A stretch of DNA of 64,000 nucleotides, taken from Clavaria fumosa. Lineage: Eukaryota > Basidiomycota > Agaricomycetes > Agaricales > Clavariaceae. Below, in pieces: positions 11,362 to 23,408 of this stretch. The translations under genes and the position numbers were made by a program. The notes under the pieces were generated by a model. That model made no database searches. It was not told the origin of the DNA and saw nothing but the letters and a program-made list of their open reading frames with translations. Position 1 is the stretch's first letter, and each line of letters begins with the position of its first letter. Location of the stretch: positions 5,226,333 to 5,290,332 of the forward strand of contig OX637794.1 in assembly GCA_951802425.1 (NCBI GenBank). The letters are read 5' to 3'.

Positions 11362-12939
11362 CTACTGTTGATTTATAATTAGCCAGCGCCCTCCAAAAAT
11401 TTCGCCTCCCAGCCAAACTTTCTCCTCAGGTGCATTGAAGATAAGTTTGTTGGTGCACTGCGGATTTCGACAAGCAAATATTCTCGCCCCAGCATTACCA
11501 GTAGATGAGACCCAGGAGCGGATGCAGCCACAAGCCTTGCACTGCACTGGGAGCTGATTTCCCCAAGGGCGAAGCTCAGGGTGAACCCACATATAACGAG
11601 CACCACGTATTTGTCCCTCTCTTGCCTGGAGATGGACGATGTCGGTGTGGCGACAAATTGCTGATGTCGCAGGTAGGAGCCTCCGGAGACAGTCCTCCAG
11701 AGGGAATCCCTCCACCAGAACTTGCTGGGCATAGCCAACTACAAACCCTGCCGTAAGGCAAGGTTGCAGCTCAGCGGCTGTGAATGTGATGACATCCGAA
11801 ATCAAAAGGCTGGAAATTTTGATTAATTAGCAAATTGAGAGTGCTAGTTATTGTCTTACTGCTTGGTTGCCTCTGCTAGCTCTGAATAACTACGGAAGTT
11901 CTTGACTAATGTTCCACAGGACATCATCCACAATGTGACCTCTGCCCCTTTGAGGAATGTCAAGTGGGCAGGTGGGAGGAGGACGTTGAGAAACTAAGGC
12001 TTCAAATTAGCTGGAGGCAGATGCATTGTAAACAAACTCATGGGTTTGACCTGGGTGCATAACCCAGGTGAAAGAAAGAGGTTGCCAGTGTCATCATGAG
12101 AATGATTCGTAATAAAAATTACGACACGGGGATGTTTATTTCTGTGAAAATGGTTAGTACAATATGATATGAAACAGAAAGCTCATACTGAATCTTATGC
12201 ACCAAGCTCTTCATGTACTCTGCGTGCAAATTGATAAGGATGTCATTGGCAAGATCGAACACAACCTCTTCATACTGCAACGCCTCATCTCCAAGATACG
12301 ACCGCATATAGTCGGCGAGAAGTCTTGCCGGCGTTCCAGCATGATCCATTCCTTTGAGGAGAAAGTGCAAGACAAGTAGTCCCTTGTTGCTGACACGAGA
12401 ATTTGCAGTCATTTGAAAATTGCCTACTACCTTGAGAGGTTGTGCAAACGCTGGTCGCAATCTTGCCGTGTCGGGCTTCCCGTCGATGATGTCAAGGCCC
12501 TTTGTCAAATAGAACCCCTACAATGCAAAGATAAGAGAACGAAACAGAATAAGTAAATCAATGCTCACATAATATGGGCTGAGGGTGGGTCCTTTGAAAG
12601 ACCGAGCATGGCAGGTGAGACACATGAACTTGAGGTGTTCGGTGTCGATCGAAGTCGGGACAGTGAGGCATTTTGTGCATAGCGCCCGAGCACAGTAATC
12701 AAAGACAAAAAGAAAACCACCATTAAGGCACATGTAGCAGAACTGTGGAAAAAGTTTATTGTTTTGTACCAGTGCTCAGAGCAAAGGCGAATACTCACAT
12801 TTTCACCCTCACTAGCAAATTCTGGTCTAACCAGCACTGTAGAAGTAGCTGTCGTTCTTGTGGATACAGCTGACCCTGGGACAATGCGGAGAGCGCGACC
12901 GCCGGTACTTCTCTGTGCTGTTTGTTTGTTTCGAGCCAT
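11362..12939 (-). CDS. H3-tail-mimic protein: histone H3-like N-terminus, PHD-like finger, caspase/CHAT-like segment, zinc ribbon
   Basis: Six exons join in frame to 438 aa: 12939-12799, 12742-12569, 12517-12189, 12141-12051, 11993-11860, 11809-11362. Residues 1-16 are MARNKQTAQRSTGGRA, 12 of 16 identical to the canonical histone H3 N-terminus, but no histone fold follows. Residues 48-93 form a PHD-like Cys finger (CYMCLNGG..CARALCTKCL..CLTCH). Residues 218-236 (PRVVIFITNHSHDDTGNLF) and 264-272 (VTLWMMSCG) look like the strand-His and strand-Cys motifs of a caspase/CHAT fold. Residues 380-408 carry CKACGC..C..C, a zinc ribbon. I think related uncharacterised proteins exist in other agaricomycetes. 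Proposed role: chromatin-targeted protease or decoy; function is inference. The frame is intact and lies beside TET/JBP and JmjC genes. Confidence 0.78.
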
Positions 12940-12980
12940 TGCGAGGGGGATAAGCACTAAGAGAGAGTGAGGGTCATGCA

Positions 12981-12988
12981 TATATAAT
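12981..12988 (-). promoter_or_regulatory. TATA-like box of the H3-tail-mimic gene
   Basis: The minus strand reads ATTATATA about 42-50 nt upstream of the ATG at 12939, within ACATTATATATGCATG. Confidence 0.45.
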
Positions 12989-13559
12989 GTTTTCCAGATC
13001 ACCTTGACTACAACAATACAAGACTACATCTCTTGAATAGGGGAGGTTCAGTCGACAGTGGTACCACACAACGATTAGACAGAGGGGAGAACAAGGTGTG
13101 AAGCAATAAGTTCAGACAAGAAGGAAGTTTCTATAACTACCAGGGTAGGCAAGTACAATGATTGGACAAAGGGGGAACAAGACATGTTCAGACCAGGAAA
13201 GACTACTGTATGTGTAGTTACAAAGGCACAACAAGAATATATCCAAGGCTGGGACAAAGCATCAAGAGAGCGTGATGAGTGTTGAGAAGGGCTCATGCTC
13301 AAACGTTCTCTCGTTTACTTGTGTCTATAATAATTCTCATTCACTTGTTTATAGTTGTCCCTTTGTGTCTACCTGCTCTCCTCTCCTTGTATTTACCTAC
13401 TGGTGCCGTCGTGCCCTCTTGGCATTCGTGCTATGGCCCTGTAGCGGATACTTGCGGAGACAAGACCTTGTGCATGCCTGCCACTGCCATGCTGTCCCGC
13501 CCTGCCCTGCTGCCACTGCTGCTCCCTTTCCCCACCCTGACGCTCTGCTTCTGCCCTGT

Positions 13560-13645
13560 CCCTGCTGCCACCAATGGCCCCAGTCCCCGCCATTGGTCTG
13601 TGACCACTGTTGGGGGCTTGGGCCATTGCTGCCGCATGCTGCAGC
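13560..13645 (-). repeat. Dispersed ~75-bp GC-rich repeat (copy 1 of 3)
   Basis: On the minus strand: GCAGCATGCGGCAG, AATGGCCCAAGCCCCCAACA, GTGGTCA..AGACCAATG, GGGACTGGGGCCATT. Plus-strand copies lie at 15510-15580 and 15765-15845. ORFs here (Ala/Thr/Pro-rich in several frames) are products of the repeat and not supported as genes. Confidence 0.8.
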
Positions 13646-13766
13646 CGCAGCCGCCACCACTGTCATTGCCGCCACATACAAATGGCGTAAACTGATGTAA
13701 AACACTCCCTTCACAGGATGTGTGATGACAGCAGAGGGTGCATGGCTTCGAAGCCACTAGCCCTGC

Positions 13767-13784
13767 TTAGGGTTAGGGTTAGGG
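13767..13784 (+). repeat. Interstitial telomere-like (TTAGGG)3
   Basis: Three perfect TTAGGG units stand in an internal position between GC-rich repeat and AT-rich sequence. Confidence 0.9.
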
Positions 13785-14104
13785 CTGCAAAACTGCATAA
13801 GTTACAGTATGATTTCTTTATATCATCTTCATTTCAAAAAAAGCGTCAAGTACAAATAATTTACAAGTCTAGTGTAAAACGTATCAAAAAGAAAACCATG
13901 TCAGGCATTTACGTCAGAGGATGGGTGGCCAAATCCACCTCTGACTAGCCATTCACATCGCAATATATGCTTCATTGCAAAGAGGGCACTGCAATCTAAG
14001 CAGTGCCCCACTTCGCTGAAGCAAGAGTTCCCCCCAGTCTCGAGTAGATAAAAAAAACGGACTTACTGATTGTTGTCCATAAGAGAGGGAATCTGTAAGA
14101 AACT

Positions 14105-14329
14105 GGGGTGGGAGGACGCTAACCACATGGCGGCTAGCAGTCCATCCCGGAGCCCATACGGCAACCCCAAGGTATGAGTGGGGTGAGAGGACGCTAACCA
14201 CATGGCGGCTAGCAGTCCATCCCGGAGCCCATACGGCAACCCCAAGGTATGAGTGGGGTGAGAGGACGCTAACCACATGGCGGCTAGCAGTCCATCTCGG
14301 AGCCCATACGGCAACCCCAGGGTATGAGC
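14105..14329. repeat. Three 75-bp tandem units
   Basis: Units begin AGGACGCTAACCACATGGCG at 14113, 14188 and 14263 and are almost identical. The minus-strand ORF through them is periodic and I do not call it. Confidence 0.9.
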
Positions 14330-14754
14330 ACAAGCAAGGCAAAATCACTTACAATGATGAGGGGTTGGGGGAGGTCGTCTGCATAATAGACGACACTCAC
14401 ATCCTTGGCCCAATTGGCCACCCCAGGTGGGTATGAATGAGGGTTGGTTGGGGCCGGCTCGCATCTAAGCCGCCACCAAACCAAAAGGCCCATACGGCCA
14501 CCCTCTTCACATAAAATTCTGAAAAACCACATCAACGAGCACCACATCGACCAATAATGAGTCGCATTGGAATACACGCACCTCTGCAGGTGTCGAGCTA
14601 AGAGACACCTGATGACAGACAAGGGCAGCATTCCCTGTGCGGCACTGCAGTTGCCGCACAGAGAATGCTGTCCCTGTCCATCACGAACCATAAAATAGAT
14701 GTCCCAGGCGGCGTGGCAGGAGGCTCGGTGGGCGGGTAGACAGGGGAAACAAGG

Positions 14755-14840
14755 CGGACAAGAGCGACGAGGCGGACGAGAGCGATGAGGCGGACGAGAG
14801 TGACGAGGCGGACGAGAGTGATGAGGCGGACGAGAGTGAG
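14755..14840. repeat. GAGGCGGACGAGAGNGAC minisatellite
   Basis: About five 15-18 bp units, giving a Ser-rich SSASSLSSASSL peptide on the minus strand and an Asp/Glu/Ala peptide on the plus strand. No flanking gene context supports translation. Confidence 0.8.
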
Positions 14841-14989
14841 GTGATGGAGCGGAAGACAAAAGATGGTGCGACCATCTTTTGTTTGTTTGTTTGATATCTA
14901 AGGCGATTCAACATTTGGCTCTGTTTGTTTATATTGATATGTCACATGATCTCAATAAATTACACGATCACGTGTTGCCTTCTCACTGC

Positions 14990-16300
14990 CCTGCTCACTC
15001 CTGCCATGCCTCACCCGCTCGCTCCTCGCTCTGCCGCGTCTGACCCGCTTCTCGACCACCCGCTCTCTGCTCTGCTAATTCCAGTGCACCCAGTGCCCTG
15101 CTTCTGCCGCTTAGTGCACCCTGCACCCTGCCCACACCGCTTAGCACACCCTGCACTCCATCCACAACACCTGGCGCACCCCGCGTTCCATCCACACTGC
15201 CTGGGCCCTGCATATGCCATCTGGTGCACCCTGTACTCTGCCTACACCAACCCCGCCTTACTGCCCACTCCCAACCTCATGTCAGCAATGGTGCGTTGTT
15301 ATCCCATCCCCCTTCTCCCCTTGCTACTCTTTCAGCCTCACGGCAACCACGGCGGCAGCATCAACGACAACGACAACGATGGTTGCATGGCCAGCAACGA
15401 CGGCGGTGATGACAGTAATGGCGGCGGCGGCTGCATGGCCAGTGACGACGACAACGGCGGCAGCAGCAGCGGCCAGCGATGACGACGGCGGCGGTGGCGG
15501 CGGCACAGCAGCATGCGGCAGAAATGGCCCAAGCCCCCAACAGTGGTCATAGACCAATGTCAGGGACTGGGGCCATTGCGGCAGCGGCAGCAGCAGCAAC
15601 AATGATGGCTACGTGGCCAGCGACGACAACGACGACGACAGCAGCGGCCATCAATAGTGACGATCGTGACGGCTGCATGGCCAGCAATGACGACGGTGGC
15701 GGCGGCGCAGCAGCAGCAGCATTGGCACGGCCAGCAAGGACGACGAGGACGGCGGCGGCAGCGGTGGCGCGGCAGCATGCAGTGATAATGGCCCAAGCCC
15801 CCAACAGTGGTCATAGACCAATGGCAGGGACTGGGGCCATTGGGCAAGGAGCGGCTGGGCGGAGAGTGGCAGTAGGAGCAGCAGGGCAGGGAATGGCAGC
15901 AGGGTGTGGAATGTGGAACCGGGGTGGCAGCAGGGCGGGGAATGGGTGGGCGACGAGCAGGTCACAGAATTGGTTGGCGACAAGCAGGTCAGGATGGGAA
16001 GCGGGTCAGGGATCAGGGACGGTAGCAAGGCATGGAGGAACAGAGGTGGCAGCAGGGAGGAGGGAGCAGGGGCAGCAGCACGGCGGTGATGCATGACAGA
16101 TCGAGGGTGGCAGCAGGGCGGGGAGCGCGACCGGGCAGGGAGTGTGGCAGATGAGGAGCATGGCAGGGGACCATGGCGGGGCAGGGAGCAGGCCGTTCCC
16201 TGCCCCATCAGACACATGATGAAGCAGACCAATCAGGGGTGGCGGCAGGGCAGGGAGTGATGAGATGGGGGTGATGTAATGCAACAGGGGATGGCGGTGG
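14990..16300. repeat. GC-rich simple-sequence block (GCC/GGC and GAC triplets; GGGCAGGG runs)
   Basis: It contains decayed CTGC..CACCC repeats (15000-15250), GGCGGC/GACGAC triplets (15345-15760) and GCAGGGCGGGGA repeats (15840-16260). Long ORFs on both strands are low-complexity artefacts. It fills the 3.7 kb between the divergent H3-tail-mimic (-) and JmjC (+) genes. Confidence 0.75.
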
Positions 16301-16648
16301 TCAGGAGGTGGAGGAAGTCTCCAAGGACAGGAAGGTGTCATCCAGCAGGGACGCCTAGTGCTGATATCGCTGAAAATTGTACTACAAATGACATTATTTT
16401 TCTCATGTTACCTTTCCTTTCATTTCGGAGCCTTCTGTGCTCATACACTTCCATGTCATTAGAGGGAGACCACCCGGATTGTGCTACATTCAGATTTCAA
16501 GCAGAAGCACAAGAGCAGAGGCCCGTGACAGTGTAACAGGTGTGACATGTAACAGTGGGGATCCCGGGCACTGCCACCGTCAATTTCATCCTTTTTTAGT
16601 ACTTGAATCCTTGTTACGTACTTGAACTTACTCCCAAACCACACTTCA

Positions 16649-19600
16649 ATGTCTACTTCGATGAACAAATCCTCTTCCTCGACAAGCAAAATGTCGACTT
16701 CAGCATTGCTCACCATCTTCGATCCCCAAACAGTCCGCACGAGTGCTGTTTTCCAAAACTATCCTTGGTTGACCGACATCATCATGAAGCCTGGACTTCT
16801 GGAAAGCAACATTGCTACTTGGCTGGGACAGCACCACAACTTAGGAGAGGAGCAAGTTTCCCTCTGCAAGGTTCAATTCAAACTTATAAACTTAGGATTA
16901 TTTGCTTATCAAAGCTAATCGTCTAGTCGATCGCTCAGTCTTTGGATCGTTTTGGACCTGGAAGCACGGCACTGAAGAAGGAAAGAGCAGTCAACGAATA
17001 CTTCCGGGCATCATACAGTGACTTGGTTAGCAGAGAGAAATGGGAGAAACACGACACATCAGCTCTCATGAGCGCTGCTCATTTCGTTTTTCGTCATGCC
17101 CTTTTGGACCGCTTGGCATTTTCGATTGTTGAGGCTTCTCCATCCCAGCTAACGCCTCGATCTGAATTGCCTAAGATGCCCAAGAAGTTTAGCGATGTGC
17201 GTTAAATTTCTTTCCCTTATTCCAAGTTTCTTATCTTTCATAGTATATTGGTACCATTAAGGATTGGCTCAAGCCCATTGAAAAAGCACAGGGGTCTCAA
17301 AGCTTTCAAGCCATGGATCCATTGACGAATTCTGCGGCGTATTTTGGCACCTCCCTTCCTGCACACCCTTCGCCAAAGCAGGAACAACTGATCAAAGCTG
17401 TAAAGTTCCTTGGTGGGGGCCTGGAACGAATGCGAGACATCCAGGTCAAGTCCGTACTTCTAAACTTTGAGATGATGGCATTTGCCATCACTTGGTTTGG
17501 CTTGGTTTGTGTCCAGCAATTTTTTTGTTGGGAATTATAACTAACAATCTCTCAGAATAATGCCACAGGTTTTGCTGAGTCGACCCAGGACTGGGTCAAT
17601 ATTTTAAATGAGTGAGAGCAACATAGTTTGCCTTATCCAAATTTCCAACTAAGTTTTTTCACACAGACAATTAGAAAGCGAGGGTCTTCCTCTGTCTTCC
17701 AGCCTTGTCTCAAGGCTCACAGATCCACGTCTTGGCCCGATGCTCTTCGAGCATGTGCGCGGACTCTTCCACTACTGCCTCTCTGTCAGTCCCCTTTTTG
17801 CCCTGACAACAAGGGCATTTGACCAGTCGCAACTGCGACAAAGTTTCTTGGTATCGGTGAGTGCCTCATTTTTATGTCAGATTGTGTTTACGAAACAGGC
17901 AATATAGACTGCAATGTACTTGGGTAACGAAAAGCCTGCGTTTTTGGGATTGACGGAGAAAGCACTGTGGAGAGCTCTGATGCAAACAAGCATCACCGGC
18001 GACTCATCAGTGGCCCTGAATGGCTTCCTTACAGAGTTTCAAGACCTTCAGGTGCAGTTCAAGGGGCCAGAAATTCAGATGGATTGGTATTCTCCATCCC
18101 GTATGTTATTTTGATCTTTTCGTCCCTGAATGAAACTGACTGCAAAGAAAGGGCAAGTCCAACGTGTCATCACAGCTCCCGAACCATGTTCCATCGAAGA
18201 AGAAGCAGAGCCCATCATTGCTCCTGAAGCTGGTCCCCCGGAGCATGTCGAAGACATCATTCCTGCTCTGGAAGCAGATCCCCAGGGCGTCACTTCTGCT
18301 CATGAAGCAGGTCTGATTGAGCAAACACCAATTTTCCCCATGCTCGAATACGACCAGCAGGAGCTCTCAGACACTCAAGATGCTGAAGAAGCTGAAGGTG
18401 CATTGGAGAAGCCACTGAAACACGAGGTTCATCGTCCAACGCGAAGGGCAGCAAAGAGACTCCGGCATGAATCAGACCAGGAGAATAAGGATGACGAGTT
18501 GATCCCCGATGAGGAAGCTGTGACGAGGAAAGGGAAAGGAAAGGCGACACAGGATACACATGTGGGCCAAGGCAAGACAAAGCCACCTGGACCCATCCAC
18601 CAGGGTAGAAAGGCTGCCTTGAAGCCAATTCGGAGTATCATTGACCTGACGGTCAAGGTATGACTTATATTGACACCCCAACAAATGCTGATTGAATTGT
18701 TTTATTTAGCACGTAGAGAAAGTGGAGGAGCTCTCCTCTTTACCCCTCCCCAAGGTAAGCAAAATCTCAACTACTGCGTAATATTTTAATTCACACAATG
18801 CAGATGGAGAATCACTCCATCAAAGTCAAAATGTATGATGCAAATCCTGATACCGAGCCAACCGTCTATGAGCATTTCACAACTTCAGATTCAGTATGTT
18901 TAACACTTTTTTTCATGGATATCTCTCAAAATAAAGCAGGCATTCCGCGAGTATCCTGTCCTAACGGACATAATAGAAATGGTCGAAGAGGAATATGTCA
19001 ATCAGGTCCCTAAGCATCGTCTTCCAACTGCCAGGTCGCGAACATTCCATCCAGATGCGTCTGCGATATTCGTCACAACCTGGACTGAGTTCATGAAGAT
19101 GACTAGTCTGGAAATTCAAGAGGTGTTCCGTCGTCGACATATTCTTATTACGAATACGCCAATTTCAACCCTCGACTTTGATGAGGAGGGATTATCGACA
19201 TTGGCTCCTCTACATCAGGAATGTGTGTTCCAAGGTGAGTCTAAAATATTTTTCAAGTTGATTCATCTAAGTCAGCTTCTATAGTTGCAGAGATGCGAAA
19301 GCACTCTGATGCAAATCTGCTCCGCACTGGGACACTCCACGATTTGCTGGAGTCAACACGTGATATTACAAAACGACGGATTTTGAATGGCCTTGACTTC
19401 CCGATGGGAAGCCTCAGCCTCCCTCCACCACCTCGATTCAGGCATGTCCCATTTGTTGCTCTGACACATGACAACTGAAACAATAACTAAATCAGCGCTT
19501 TTGCAACTCATGAGTGGGCACGCCACCAAACCCAAAAGATGGATGGCTTCGCAAACCAACCTGACAAAGACAACCTGATCTGGGGCATTGCAGCCACTGG

Positions 19601-20907
19601 TGGGACCATCAGCATGCCCCATATTGATGATGTTGGCCTTGCAGTTGTTTCGACTGTCATGTCAGGGTCAAAGTGGTGGGTGGTGATGCGCCGCCGTACA
19701 GACGCAGAAGACTACGACTATCGCGGCAATATCTTTTCGACGCATGCCTTCCCCCTCAGTTGGGGTGATTGTAGCACCGGAAAAGAATTTTTATGTGCGG
19801 AGGCTATACACCTGAAGACAGGAGATATTTTGTGAGTTGCAATAATTATCACGTGCAATATTTACTGACAATCCTACAGTTTCATGCGTCCTGGCACACT
19901 CCATTTTGTGCTTGGCCCAGAGCCGACGATTGTTTACGGCCGGCACTTTTATTCCGCATCCACGATAGCTCGCAGCTGTGCTTCAGCCCTGCATACGTTT
20001 GTGCTCAACCCGATAATCACCAATCAAGAGCACCAATCGACGACCACATACTTGTGCAAGATGATGGCGGTCTGGGTTGAGCACTATGTCACGGGGAAAT
20101 CCAAATATGGTAGAATCTCTCCATCATTATGTATGTCATCTGATAATTGTTTTAGCATTTGGTGAGGCACTTGCCCACATCCCCGATGTCACAACAAGAC
20201 ATGGACTCCTCGATATTATCATGGTGGGGAACATGCTTGAATTTGCGATAGCCCTTGGCCTCAAGTCACATGGGAGGAAACCACTGCCTGAAATACTTGA
20301 AGAGCAAAACGTTGCGATGTGGCGATACCGCATCTTCCAGAGCTGGTTCATCGAACGATACATTCTTGAGATTGGTGGTCAAGGGGTGAACCCATCATAT
20401 CTCTTCTACAAATTGCTCATCCAGTTTGGCGCGGCACTTTGTTCTTACATGAAAAGGTGGGAGAAAAAGGCACCACTCACAATCACTGCACAGCAGGTGA
20501 TTGCAGCAGTGCTTGAGCACCTTCGGAAAGACTGGCAAGACCTTCTGGATGCCTTCCAGAAGTTGCTCCATGACGATACCAGTGCTGGTAATTGGTTCTC
20601 CTGGGATGGCCCTGACTTCCACATATTTCCCCGCGACAATACTCAGGTTTGGACGGAGCTGGAAGATTTGCTGGATGATCCAATTTATGAACAGGTCTCT
20701 GAAGAAGAGCAAGAGGACAGTGATGCAGGAGATGACCGTTCTGAGTTGGGGACAATACGTTCTAAGAGGCCCCTCTCCCCACATGATGGTATGTGTTTCA
20801 TTATATACTTTCATCTAGACGCAGCAGATTTTCTAATCAATACAACAGATAATTCAGACATGGAATGGATGGTCCGTGTGAGACAGAGGCGCGGTTTCAA
20901 TGCCTGA
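16649..20907 (+). CDS. Large JmjC-domain protein (putative histone demethylase-like)
   Basis: At least 12 exons; I verified the first joins: 16649-16870, 16939-17196, 17244-17504, 17556-17611, 17667 onward. The N-terminal region (MSTSMNKSSSSTSK..) is helical. A central acidic, Pro/Glu-rich linker (18130-18660) carries basic patches such as RRAAKRLRHE and KGKGKATQ. The JmjC core is at 19539-20060: GGTISMPHIDDVG (HxD iron ligands, His codon at 19620), SKWWVVMRRR, then after an intron FMRPGTLHFVLG (second His at 19902) and YGRHFYS. A long helical C-terminus ends in a Glu/Asp-rich tail at 20907. JmjC enzymes demethylate lysines with Fe(II) and 2-oxoglutarate; the target is unknown. The frame is open throughout. 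It ends 130 bp before the right inverted arm. Confidence 0.8.
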
Positions 20908-21035
20908 CCCTAGCCATTGATTTTGATTAGACATAGAATAGAGCACATGTACTAGGAAGCACTGACTGAGTCATCGGAACCCTTGCTTGATGTATATATG
21001 CATTTACTTTTTTTGAAAGAAACTAACAGTTCGTA

Positions 21036-23239
21036 ATGGCTGTGAGATGTGACTGCTGTGGAATTTCGTACATTAAAAAAATACACAAGGCTCACATACT
21101 CAAAGGACATTTTGCATATTGTTATGGAGAGTTACGGTCACAGTGTAACTGTCACACCCGGGGTCCCGGGCACAGCCTCAGCAAGTCACAGTCACAACGC
21201 GTGACAAGTGACTCACGTGAGCCAAGTTATTTTCTCACGTGACACACCACCTCTTGCTTCCCAACAACACCACTGCTTTATCAGTTAGGCAGCAAAGAAA
21301 ATGACACGGTGGACGACCCCAGAGTATACCAAAATACTCACAGAAAGTCTTGTAGCCTACAGACAGGCAAACTCAAAAGACCGCCTCGAAATTGTCAAGC
21401 AAATCAAAGCGAAAATCAAGGATTCAGCTGAGCAGGACAACAAATGTGTCCCAGAGGATCTTAGCACCGTAACCTATGCATTTTATGTGTCTCCTGAGTT
21501 GATTTGATGTTTGTCTGTTCATAGAAAATTCGCAATTGGCTCCACAATAACCGCAGGGCTGTCAGTGGAGGGGAGGAGTCTTCTGGTTCAGAAGATGATG
21601 GCAACCAAGGCCTTCAGTTCAGCAAACGACAGAGGTGGACCCTCCAGCGTGTTGTGGAGCAGTGCAAGAAGGGGATTATCAATGCCAGGGCCCAGGAGTT
21701 GTCAAATGCTGAGAGGGGATCAGTCCAGTTCCTCAGCTCATATCGTCGTGCTAGGACTGAGATTTGTCAAGAGCTAACACAAGAGGAGCATCAGAAATAC
21801 ATGGGGTTGGTGGAGAAATGGAATAGGGAGCCTGTCCCAGTTCCTGTGCAGAGAGAGTGAGTATTTTAATTTACCTTTCTCAACCAGTAGAATGGCTGAA
21901 ATGTTGCTTGGAGATTGGCTTCTCGCAAATTTATGCATGAGGCCCTGAAGTTTGCCCGTTTTGCAAAGGAGCAGATGGGTGTTGAATTATTTATGTTGAC
22001 TGGCTGGCAAGATGAGAAAGGGAATATAAAGAAGGCAAAGTGAGTCTCAATTGCATGCCCACTGGTCCATCAGATTAATTCTCTGTATACATGCTCCAGG
22101 ATTCAGACCCCTGGACCTGTGACTAGTGGGTTCAAGGTACAATTTCACAAAGTTGGTTGTGAGGTGTGGGAGGAGTGGGATAAATATTTGGCTGAGACAT
22201 GGAATGGTGAGAAAATGATGTGAAGCCAAGGTTGGGGAAGTACTGACAGGATTTCAGATGAGTTACAAAGGAAGCCTTTTGTTGATGAAGAGGAGATGCT
22301 ATCAAGGAAAGGAAGAGATATTAGTGTGCCATGGGATTTGCTAACAGATCATGAGGGATGGCCCATTCTTCCTTTGGAACTCAACCTACCACTCGCACAA
22401 CTCAAAGAAATTTTGCGGTCATTTTTTACTATCACTTATCGTGAGTCTGTCTTGCTCAATAGTCCAAGTCTGACAAGTTACTTCCAACATGTAGGCAATA
22501 CAACAAAAAACAAGAAGGTTGCTGTCCCTTGGCAACTGATAGCTGATGCTCCACACAAGTTTATTCCTCATGAATACCTTCCAGAGGGAATGCAAATTCG
22601 CGAGCCTTCAAAAATGCAATATGTCGATGTCAGAAGGCTCTGTGATTTCCTGCATCACCGACAGACTTTGGGCCAGAAAATATTACGGTTTCAATATGTT
22701 CTCCCACAGCACCAGAGAGGGAAGCCATCAAGGCATCTAGTCAACTATCACCAGCAACCTGAACAAGAGCCATCATTGTCATCTGACAAAGAGGTGAAGA
22801 GGCTCTCCCTCAAGAAGGGGAAAGAACGAGATGTCCAGCCTGTCCATATCAGTACTGAGTGAGTGTTCTCATATCATCATTATCATCATCATCATCATCA
22901 TCAATGCACATTTGAAATGCACATAGTGAAGACATTGGCTCAGATGAGTCAGACAGTGATTCGGGGTGCATCTATGATGGGGATAATGATGATAGGGTTG
23001 AGGCTTCTGTTCCCCCTGATAGTGATGCAGAAGAATCCTGTCTGAGCAAGCAGGTGGATATGCGAAGGGGTGATGGTATTGAGGGGAATGGGTTAGAAGG
23101 TGACCATGACAGGCAACATCCAGGTGAGAATTTTCCAGTCCAGCATAAATACAATACAGATAATGGAATTTTGGACAGGAGAACAAGGGATGTGGGATGA
23201 TGTGGGTGTGCATAGAGATGTTCATGGCCTTGTTGCTCA
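21036..23239. repeat. Right arm of the long inverted repeat
   Basis: Reverse complement of 1-2204; the two inner ends are about 18.8 kb apart. See the left arm for the differences seen. Sequence beyond 23239 has its partner outside the window, so the arm may be longer. Confidence 0.95.
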
Positions 23240-23408
23240 TATGGCAGTTCAGATCCACAAGGAGGCAGGGCCCAGCCTGCCCAAGAGGAAAAGGGTATAC
23301 CATGATGAAGAGGAGGAGGAGAGGTCTAAGCAATATAGGACCAGGGCTAGAGAGAGGGCTTCCATGGATGCCAAGAAGCGGGTACTGCGACCAAGGGTGA
23401 AGCACTGA
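21301..23408 (+). CDS. Arm gene, right copy (unknown transposon-associated protein, ~568 aa)
   Basis: Eight exons join in frame: 21301-21468, 21525-21856, 21914-22039, 22100-22206, 22258-22440, 22495-22858, 22927-23123, 23179-23408. The protein opens MTRWTTPEYTKIL, then KIRNWLHNNRR, a Trp-centred basic stretch that recalls a DNA-binding helix. QRWTLQRVVEQCKKG and a long helical region follow, then GCEVWEEWDKYLAE, VPWDLL..GWPILP and PSKMQYVDVRRLCDFL, an acidic Ser/Asp region, and a basic tail (KKRVLRPRVKH). No catalytic motif is recognised. The gene starts about 100 bp inside the CCCGGG element-end motif, suggesting it belongs to a mobile element of its own. Its counterpart is the left arm gene. 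Confidence 0.65.

Noticed and set aside
12565..13002. A genuine histone H3 gene
   Set aside because: Only the first 16 residues resemble H3; no histone-fold helices follow and the spliced product continues into a Cys finger.
13393..16300. Many 60-200 aa ORFs on both strands
   Set aside because: They follow triplet or minisatellite periodicity, occur in several frames at once and lack domains or splice logic.
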